From positions 1 through 17,237 of the forward strand of contig JADNYJ010000644.1 in assembly GCA_015501075.1 (NCBI GenBank): a DNA stretch of 17,237 nucleotides. The letters run 5' to 3'. Below the pieces are notes generated by a model that saw only the letters and a program-made list of their open reading frames with translations, was not told where the DNA came from and ran no database searches. This stretch comes from Gymnopilus junonius (lineage: Eukaryota > Basidiomycota > Agaricomycetes > Agaricales > Galerinaceae). A program made the position numbers and the translations under genes. Positions within the stretch are counted from its first letter, which is position 1. Every line of letters starts with the position of its first letter. Shown in pieces: positions 10,773 to 17,237 of this stretch.

Positions 10773-11417
10773 CGCTGCTGGCAGGGGATTTTTTAGCTAC
10801 GGTAAAATATTAGTAAAATAATAGCTAGCTTGTTTTAGTTTTAGACGAATTTACCTGCCAAGTAAAAGAAAAATATGACCCACGGTGAAAGATTCACCAT
10901 GTTTTATCTGCTACAAAAATTTTACAGTAAGTTAATTGTTTCGTTTCTAAGGCATTTAAGCTTGAATACAATTACACCCAAAGATAACAATTATCAGAAA
11001 TTTACACATCGAGAAAATACTCCGAAAACAGCATGTTTTCCCTATTGGGAAATACGTTGTACAGAATACTACAGATGTAAGTTTTTTTACCATCCAATCC
11101 AAAAAAACTTACATCTGTAGTATTCTGTACAACGTATTTCCCAATAGGGAAAACATGCTGTTTTCGGAGTATTTTCTCGATGTGTAAATTTCTGATAATT
11201 GTTATCTTTGGGTGTAATTGTATTCAAGCTTAAATGCCTTAGAAACGAAACAATTAACTTACTGTAAAATTTTTGTAGCAGATAAAACATGGTGAATCTT
11301 TCACCGTGGGTCATATTTTTCTTTTACTTGGCAGGTAAATTCGTCTAAAACTAAAACAAGCTAGCTATTATTTTACTAATATTTTACCGTGGCTAAAAAG
11401 TCCCCCTGCCAGCAGTG
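10773..11417. mobile_element. Near-perfect 645-bp palindrome (foldback/MITE-like element)
   Basis: The left arm, 10773-11088, is the reverse complement of 11101-11417, with a 12-base spacer (11089-11100). The innermost ~290 bp of the arms match without a single difference by eye. About four differences (a g/a, a one-base length change in the G run, two t/c) lie in the outer ~32 bp. The ends read CGCTGCTGGCAGG and, inverted, CACTGCTGGCAGG. TTA lies on both sides (10770-10772 and 11418-11420), consistent with a 3-bp target duplication as in PIF/Harbinger or CACTA-type elements. No transposase is present, so it would be non-autonomous. The same AT-rich open frame occurs in both arms (from 10875 plus and 11314 minus) and looks non-coding. 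Each arm carries small internal hairpins, e.g. GGTGAAagaTTCACC at 10884. Confidence 0.85.
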
Positions 11418-11497
11418 TTAAGTGAAATGTTCTATCGATCCGGTGTGGGGCGGGTTAGTAGGTGTTATTATACGGCACAGAGGTTTTATCTACACCG

Positions 11498-11604
11498 CAA
11501 TTGAAAATGAAGGTCGTCCTTGTTGTGCTTGATTGGAAATGTGGCGTCAGTGAGTGGACATATCAAATATTCTTGTCAGGTGGACAATCCTTGTTGGGTT
11601 CAGC
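11498..11604 (+). repeat. Coding-like repeat segment, copy 1
   Basis: Aligned with 11920-12034. In the frame from 11508 it reads KVVLVVLDWKCGVSEW. The other copy reads KVDIAVLDWNCGGVEW. The pattern V-LDW-CG--EW is kept while the DNA has diverged, so this looks like a relic of a protein-coding segment. I do not recognise the family. The surrounding 62-codon frame (11462-11650) is not otherwise convincing. Confidence 0.5.
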
Positions 11605-11685
11605 ATTTCTATTTACAGGTAAGGTGGGTATGCTGGTATGCTGGACATGATTACTTTGCTACATTCATGTCCATCAATTATTTAG

Positions 11686-11721
11686 CTTAAGTAATTGAGT
11701 CCAAAAACCCGATTACTTAAG
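11686..11721. repeat. Foldback repeat (CTTAAGTAAT hairpin)
   Basis: CTTAAGTAAT at 11686-11695 pairs with ATTACTTAAG at 11712-11721 across a 16-base loop. It is the same core as the array at 12105-12284. Confidence 0.7.
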
Positions 11722-11919
11722 CAATTTATTGGTGTTTAAGTGATTTATCTATAATTAGGCCGACTTATAATTAACTAGACGTTGCAATTGGATACTTGGT
11801 AATCGTGTTGTCCAGTATGATTATGTTGACAAATGTAAACTTTGTCTAGATGACAAATGTACGCTTTACCTATATTGGTATGTGATGCCATTTCATCTGC
11901 AACAAAGCAGACAAAACCG

Positions 11920-12034
11920 AACAATTTAAAACAAAGGTCGACATTGCTGTGCTTGACTGGAACTGTGGTGGTGTTGAGTGGCATATAAACACTTCATGTC
12001 AAATAAATTTAAATGGACAGACATCCTTGAATTC
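11920..12034 (+). repeat. Coding-like repeat segment, copy 2
   Basis: Diverged direct repeat of 11498-11604, sharing aaggtcg, tgcttga-tgg, gagtgg and ggacag blocks in order. The frame KVDIAVLDWNCGGVEW stays open to a TAA near 12080. No start codon or splice chain ties it to a gene. Confidence 0.5.
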
Positions 12035-12104
12035 AGAAAGTCTACTCTCATGCAAAGCGGCGGCGCTGTACCCGATAGCTTAATTATATTCATCAAGTGG
12101 TCTG

Positions 12105-12299
12105 CTTAGGTAATCGGGGTTTTCGACCCGATTACTTAATTATTCTCGTCATTGAGCTCGCTTAAGTAATCGTGTCGCAAAACTCGATTACTTAAGTATT
12201 CCGATCAATTATTTTGATTTCGACCCGATTACTTAACTATTGAGCTCGCTTAAGTAATCGTGTCGCAAAACCCGATTACTTAAGTATTTTGGTCAATTG
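12105..12299. repeat. Array of short foldback repeats in tandem units
   Basis: Hairpins with the CTTAAGTAATCG / CGATTACTTAAG core lie at 12105-12139, 12161-12196 and 12249-12284, with another half-site (cgacccgattactta) at 12221-12235. Two tandem units can be aligned, about 12121-12217 and 12218-12299. Both contain tttcgacccgattactta, attgagctcgcttaagtaat and gtcgcaaaac in the same order. Loops of the last two hairpins are almost identical (tgtcgcaaaact and tgtcgcaaaacc). The pattern suggests subterminal repeats of a larger transposon or a small foldback element; it is not a CRISPR array. Confidence 0.7.
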
Positions 12300-12453
12300 T
12301 CTAAATGTGTTAGCACTATCTAATCTAGCTGATGACATTTTTTATTAAGTATGAACTGGTCTTTTTCTATAAATGGTTCCTGTTCGTCTTGTGCTGGAAG
12401 TTTGTTTATGCTCTGGGTTGTGCTCGGAGTGGTTGTCCATTTCTATTAAAGGC

Positions 12454-13080
12454 TCAGTCTAGGTCGTCGTCATGAATGTAGTGTACATGCCAGAAAGGTG
12501 CCCTTGAGTCTATAATGTCCCACCAGTTTTCGACATCCTCCCAAGTGCGTATGCTCAATTCTCCTCTGGAGGTGTATTCATCCGGGTCGGTGTCTTTGTG
12601 TCGCTCTGATTTCCATAGGAATGGCCTCCAGAATGCGTCTGCCAGTTCTGGTACCAAACCACTTGCTCCTGATGGGGCGCTCATAAAGGCAACATAAGCT
12701 TGGATTATGGCTGGATCGAGACAGTCAAAAAGGGTCACGTCGCCTTCGCCGAACTCGTATATCAGCCGTTGTATATTTTCCTGTCCAGTGTCCATGTTAT
12801 TAGTTCTGTGTCGGATAAAGCTGCTATAATTTATACGTACTATGAGAGTCTTTGCAGTGGCCATGTGTACCTTCTGCTGCTCCTGGGTCCATGATTTATT
12901 GCATCGCATTGCATAGCATGATCTGAGATGGTCCAGTGCGCAGTCATTGAGGTAAGATATGACTGAGACCAGTATTTTGCATGTTTTCGTCATCTTGCGC
13001 ATGTAGGGGGGCATAATTGTGCAAAAAATATTGCGTGTGGCTCTATAAGGCGATGTCATATGTTTTAGCGGTCCTCTCAT
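12454..13080 (-). CDS. Unrecognised ORF, 208 codons
   Basis: Function unknown. The C-terminal ~110 residues look protein-like and acidic, with LIYEFGEGDVTLFDCLDPA, LVPELADAFWRPFLW and RTWEDVENWWDIIDSRAPFW, ending in an HDDDLD tail. The N-terminal half is basic and Cys/Tyr-containing (PPYMRKMTKTCKILVSV) and reads less convincingly, so the true start may lie elsewhere or an intron may be hidden near 12830-12860. It is oriented like the broken gene to its right, with 176 bp between the end of one frame and the start of the next. It lies next to the foldback array and may be part of the same mobile or repeated block. Confidence 0.45.
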   Translation of the reverse strand: MRGPLKHMTSPYRATRNIFCTIMPPYMRKMTKTCKILVSVISYLNDCALDHLRSCYAMRCNKSWTQEQQKVHMATAKTLIVRINYSSFIRHRTNNMDTGQENIQRLIYEFGEGDVTLFDCLDPAIIQAYVAFMSAPSGASGLVPELADAFWRPFLWKSERHKDTDPDEYTSRGELSIRTWEDVENWWDIIDSRAPFWHVHYIHDDDLD

Positions 13081-13256
13081 TTCCGGCGGAATGGTACGGG
13101 AACCCGTGTTTCTTCCGATGGCGCGATTGATGTGTTTTGAAGGCCCGGCGCTTCGCGAAATAGTGTTATGGAGATAACCAATTAGTATGTGGCTCCGTCT
13201 GATAGTTATTTAATGAATTATCATATCAAGCTGCTCCTATTTAATCAGTTTTTAAC

Positions 13257-15099
13257 CTAATCCGTTGCGATTCGCATTTTAGTGAATTTCCTTTCTGTGT
13301 CCTCGATCTCCTCATCCTCTTCGAAAACTTGTCTGCGCTTAAGACGAATATGTTGTGCTGGTGCTGCGTTCATTGAAAGTCGTGACCGCATACGTAGTAT
13401 GGCGGCGTTCTGTTGAATATTAGCTTTCTTTTCATTTTATTGAACATGTATCAGACTGGCCGTTCTCATTTTGTTGTCGAGCAAGAGAATTCCTTTTTAG
13501 AAATTGGCATCATCTTGTAATGCTTGTCCCTCGCTCGAAATACGACAAAGGAAATGCTGAGTTCAACTATGTCACCGATGCGAATGTTGGACGGCGAAAT
13601 TTGTTTGTACCTACTCCCCAGTTAGATTTGGTCACTCAATATTTGGCGAGTACTTACTGGATTGCTCCTTCTTTGGTCACGATTCGCCATATGTAGTCCA
13701 CATGGTTGTCCGGGCCATGTATGTAGGTGTCATCGACTAGTCTCTCTAGTATTCCCTCTGGGTCCACTAGGTCTCCGAAAGGTATGGACATAGTCCTATC
13801 CATAGTTGCGGTAACTCTGGAAAAATAACGTGCGCCTGTTTCAAATGCCTGGGATGCACCAAACATTGTACCGTGCCATTCTTCGAGTGTTCCTTCAGGA
13901 AATATGTTGGAGAATGCGACAAAAATATGTTGTATGTTTTCGTAGCACTTTTCAAAGGTTTGGCTGCCGATACCTGTGATTGTAACGCCCTGGCGCATAT
14001 ACGGTCGGAATCGCTTCATGTCCCTGATGTCATGTTAACCCTTCTTTCACATCGTTGGTGTTGATTACTTACGAGCTGTTGTTCCTTGTCACCGGTGGGA
14101 GCGTTTCTGCTGTCAGTATTCCCTGCACTCGCAGCGGAAATTCTTCCATTGACCCTGTGTCCTGGTCCCAGACGCTAAGGCGCCAGGACATGTTGCCTTC
14201 AGATTGCGATATCTGGAAGTCTTGTGCCTGTTTTTGATGCGGCGTTAGTGGATAATACTTGGTCTCGTTGAGTAGACTCACAGTTATACTTGCAAGTTGG
14301 CATTCGGGATGCAACAGGAGCCTTCCTTCAGATTGGTTCTGTAATTCCTGCACTGTACATAGTTGGTGTCAGAATATCTCTTTTTGCATGAATCATATGC
14401 TTACGTGGCCGCAGTGTCATAAAACTCGTCCATTTTGACTGGTACTTCAAGATGGTTTGCAGCGGGCGGGGGTGGGGGGGAGACAGGGGGGCATTCCGTC
14501 AACTTTCCTCTGATGTATGTTTCCGTTTGGTGTTTTTTTGCTAGTCTCCTGACCGCGGTCCTCCGTCGGGATTCGATTGCATGCTTGCATGTGCTGAGAT
14601 GGTATCTGCGGCTGGAAGGGGATTCATTATTTGCCTGGTCGGCTGCATACTTTCTGGTGGTAGAGCGTGTTTTCACATACCGGCCCAATCGCAGTCCGTC
14701 TATTACCGGATTGGGGTCCTATTTCCGCTTACGTCGATTACGTTCTGTTGCGTACATCCTCCCTTGTGTTGGATGCCTGTCCCAATTCCGTTGCTCTTTA
14801 AAAATGCATCAAATTATTTGGTCCATATCTTCTGTGCTGACTGGACTTTTTGCTTTATCTCTCGCTCTTAGTCTGGGTTGATGGTTTGGCAATTTCATAT
14901 TTGATGTGTTATTTTTATCTTCTCTTTCCGGTTTAGGAGCTTCTGGGGAGCCATGATCTCTCTTTCGTGCTCCCTGTTTCTTCCGCCTGTGCTTGATGTA
15001 TGTTCCAGCTAGATCTGTGTGCTTTACCTCGCAATTTGACGTTTGGTCTGTCTTTTCGTGTGGTTGACTTGACCCTTTAAAAGGGACACTGCGTTTCAT
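13257..15099 (-). pseudogene. Broken gene of an uncharacterised basidiomycete family (IGDIVE motif)
   Basis: Function unknown. The right-hand block 15099-14403 is one frame, Lys/Arg-rich then Pro-rich, broken by TGA at 14811-14809 and TAG at 14721-14719. Further exons are about 14351-14073, 14023-13658, 13610-13457 and 13409-13257, with introns of 47-50 nt. Recognisable parts are MSWRLSVWDQDTGSMEEFP, then ITGIGSQTFEKCYENIQHIF with GTLEEWHGTMFG, then SPSNIRIGDIVELSISFVVF, and a basic/acidic end RLKRRQVFEEDEEIED. From memory this ending resembles a family common in mushrooms. The exon ending at 14403 does not join the next one in frame, and TGA at 13468-13466 interrupts the IGDIVE exon, where family-like residues (ILLLDNKM) continue in a neighbouring frame. 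The lesions could be decay or uncorrected sequence error. Confidence 0.6.
15073..15085 (+). promoter_or_regulatory. TATA-like element before the plus-strand gene
   Basis: The palindromic ccctttaaaaggg lies 40-52 bases upstream of the ATG at 15125 and is followed by a pyrimidine-rich leader. It falls inside the first codons of the minus-strand frame starting at 15099, so that frame's true start may be further inside. Prediction from position and sequence only. Confidence 0.25.
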
Positions 15100-15124
15100 C
15101 AGTTTTTTCCCTCTGTACCCATCG

Positions 15125-17237
15125 ATGGCTCCTAAAGTCGCTGTACGCCCCGAGTGGCAAAGTCAAGCAAGACATCCGTTCGACGTGATCCCTCGCCCGA
15201 TGTCGAGTTTGTCCAAGAGACGCCGACAGGTCGGCAGTCCAATGCGCCTGGGCGCGTTGTTTCTGTCAATAAAAAAAGGTGTGTTAATGTCATTTCTATT
15301 CTATTCATGCTTCCTGAGCCATCAATGTCTCTTGTTATCATTCCCAGCACGGTTCGCCAGTCTGCTGTGAAACCCATGTCTGTCAAGGTCATTGAGTCGT
15401 CGAAAAAATTCAAAGCCAGGTCTGTAAATGTCTGCCAGGATTTCACCTTCATTAACATTATCTTATTGTCATTTTGATTCTTTCTTTTTTTCCTTCCATT
15501 CGTAGCTCTCCTGTTCCGGAGTACGTCCTATTTTCTTGTTCTTAATTCAGTTTATCCTCCATCTGACTTTTTATTTCTCAGCTTTCACATAGTAGAAGAC
15601 TCCGATGGAGAGGTTGTATCAGATAATGAGTTACCCCCCTGACGACGTGGATGCAGAGGAGATTGGTGAATCAGGGGATGACGTTGATATGGATGAAGAA
15701 GAGTCTGCTGACGATGTGGGTTCTGATGTGAACACTAGCCTGGATGGGTTCATCGTTGATGATGATGCAACTCTTGACGAATCTGAACAGGAGAGGGCAT
15801 CAGAGCCAGAGGACCTTGTTGCTTTGGGTCAAGGTGATAGGTATGTGTCTGTTGTCCGTTAGTTTCTTTAAATTTTTGTTCATGCTATTCAGCAGTCTAT
15901 ATCCTGACCCCCCTGTTCCTGATCGCCTTCGTGGCTCAAAGAGGTGTGCCCCTACTACTCCGCCATTGTCAACACGCAGCTCTGCGTGCGTATATTTCGT
16001 CTTTCCTATGTGCATGTCACTCAACCCTTACTATTGTTAGTCAAAGAAAAGCTCTCCCTGTTGCTGCGTCTTCCCCTATACAACGCTCTCCGTATGTTTG
16101 CTGTTGTTCATCAAATCATACCTGCTTACCACTTTGATTTCTAGGAAAAAGAAAGCCCGTGTTATTACCTCACCTCCTGCAACCCCTACTGCAGATAAAG
16201 ATCTTCCTGTACATATGGATGCATCTTTGATGAAAATGGGTGCGGGTTCTGCGTAAATGCTTTGTTTTTGACCCTCTCGTGTTTGTCTGACGTATTATCT
16301 TTCAGCAAGCGCATTTTCAAAGACTCTTCGCTTAAATCTACTGCGGGTTCGAAGGCCATAAAGCTTCTTGATGCCTTGGAGAATGAGACGAAGGATGACA
16401 TTGTCACGGCGTCGGAAGAGCCTGTGAGTCTAGATAATTCTGTCTTGCCGTGCGTGCCAATTTTTTTTTCTTTTTTTATGATATGTTATGTGTTTTATCT
16501 GACATCACGTATAGAACTGACCGCCCTTCTACGCGTACTCAAGACCAGGTCAAGGAAGATGTTAATTTGTTCGTCGAAGTCTCGAAACAGCCTAAAGCTG
16601 CCGTTGGTGTCAAGCCGAAGAAAAGGGCAGCGGCATCTACGAGAGCCAAGGTGAAAAAGGAGCTGAAAGAAGATGTTTCCGAGGAGCAGAAAGAGGATGC
16701 ATCCGAGGATAAGAAATCCAAGGAAAAGAAAAAGTTTAACCTTTCTTCTTTGTCTAAAAAGACTGACAGTGCTCCTACTTCGACCGCAACCAAGCAAGAG
16801 TCAGCTAACTCAGCTCAAGGACGGTCAGACATACCTTGTCTGCGAGTCGAGTGAGCCCCTTTTTTTTTTTCTTTTTTTTTTTTCTTGTTGTGAATGTGTT
16901 TTAACGCACTTGTAACCTATATTATTTCAGGGCCCTACCTGCATCATGTGGTTTCGCGGAATCATTGGACAAGAGTGAACTTATGAAAGCAAATGGACTA
17001 TATGATAATTTGCCTAACTTGCAGTATGTTTCCCGTTCATTTGGTTCATCATATTTTGAAGCGTGTTTACAGACGCGTTACAATTATAATCCCGCCAAAG
17101 GAAACTAGGGCATATGGCTTACCTACTATTGATGCTGTGTATGAATCTGGTGTCATTCGAAATTTTGATGTGGAGTAAGTTTGATTTTGTTGCGGAAGGG
17201 TTTTATCCCATTGATTCGTGTTTTTTAGGCGTGCTCT
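15125..17237 (+). CDS. Lysine/acid-rich protein of unknown function, 3' end beyond window
   Basis: Not recognised by function. Exons: 15125-15278, 15348-15419, 15506-15520, 15582-15840, 15893-15985, 16041-16091, 16145-16252, 16306-16449, 16515-16850, 16931-17023, 17073-17174 and 17229 onward; introns of 49-86 nt. The N-terminal half is disordered in appearance: basic start (SSKTSVRRDPSPDVEF), strongly acidic stretch (DDVDMDEEESADDV), then Pro/Ser-rich, then a Lys/Glu-rich segment (KVKKELKEDVSEEQKED). A more ordered part begins after about 16930 (KANGLYDNLPNLQ, RVTIIIPPKETRAYGLPTID) and runs off the window. The charged layout suggests a nuclear or chromatin-associated protein, which is inference. 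All introns are phase 2. Two one-base problems are seen: the ATG at 15125 is out of frame with the rest (one A short at 15134-15136) and a C6 run at 15634-15639 has one C too many. Confidence 0.65.

Larger units (their letters stand above)
10680..12300. repeat. Duplicated repeat unit, left copy interrupted by a palindrome
   Basis: Copy 1 starts near 10680 (ctataattggccgg) and copy 2 near 11749 (ctataattaggccg). Matching landmarks follow in the same order. The first is cttggtaatcgtg at about 10718 and 11791, then acctatatt at 10762 and about 11868. After that come the coding-like segments at 11498-11604 and 11920-12034, and last the foldback repeats at 11686-11721 and from 12105. Subtracting the 645-bp palindrome, copy 1 is roughly 430 bp, close to copy 2. 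The copies are clearly diverged, so the duplication is old. Confidence 0.6.

Noticed and set aside
10875..11314. Identical ~75-codon open frames on both strands
   Set aside because: They are the two arms of the palindrome read outward-in. AT-rich, with no motif; the identity follows from the inverted repeat.
12105..12299. CRISPR-like array
   Set aside because: Repeats are palindromic hairpins in a eukaryotic setting with irregular spacing and no unique equal-length spacers.
14435..14881. Plus-strand frame of 148 codons
   Set aside because: It is the shadow of the minus-strand Lys/Arg- and Pro-rich region; the hydrophobic product is typical of an antisense reading of basic codons.
15132..15458. 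Minus-strand frame of 108 codons
   Set aside because: Antisense to exons 1-2 and an intron of the plus-strand gene, with no recognisable motif.

Overview
The window reads as nuclear DNA of a basidiomycete fungus, most likely an Agaricomycete. The genes are packed with GT-AG introns of about 47-90 bases and very small exons, one gene belongs to the DUF6534 membrane-protein family typical of mushrooms, and another is an F-box/leucine-rich protein of mushroom type. All gene models were spliced by hand from the sequence. Family names come from my recognition of conserved peptides, not from a database search.

Left part (1-9.7 kb), ordinary single-copy DNA: the 3' end of the complex III hinge protein gene QCR6 (+, 1-541); a stretch with no supported gene; a 17-exon DUF6534 gene (+, 2465-4337); a convergent TPR/F-box/LRR-like gene (-, 7012-4690); a doubtful small spliced gene (+, 7951-8274); and a transaldolase-family gene (-, 9678-8324). 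The four firm genes splice cleanly with no frame damage.

Right part (about 10.7 kb to the end), repeat-rich accessory DNA: a 645-bp almost perfect palindrome with an apparent TTA target duplication (10773-11417). It sits inside one of two diverged copies of a duplicated unit, which also carries short foldback repeats built on CTTAAGTAATCG. Next come an unrecognised minus-strand ORF (13080-12454) and a head-to-head gene pair. The minus member (15099-13257) looks broken. The plus member (15125 to beyond the window) encodes a lysine/acid-rich protein.

Most notable points: (1) QCR6 appears to need two consecutive microexons of 2 and 4 bases. (2) All eleven visible introns of the plus-strand gene at 15.1-17.2 kb are phase 2, so its internal exons are multiples of three. 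(3) Frame lesions are confined to the repeat-rich block. (4) The palindrome arms are identical inside and differ only near the outer ends. (5) The transaldolase has serine where E. coli TalB has the catalytic glutamate 96. I see no metabolic cluster or obvious shared pathway; the left genes are neighbours rather than a functional unit.
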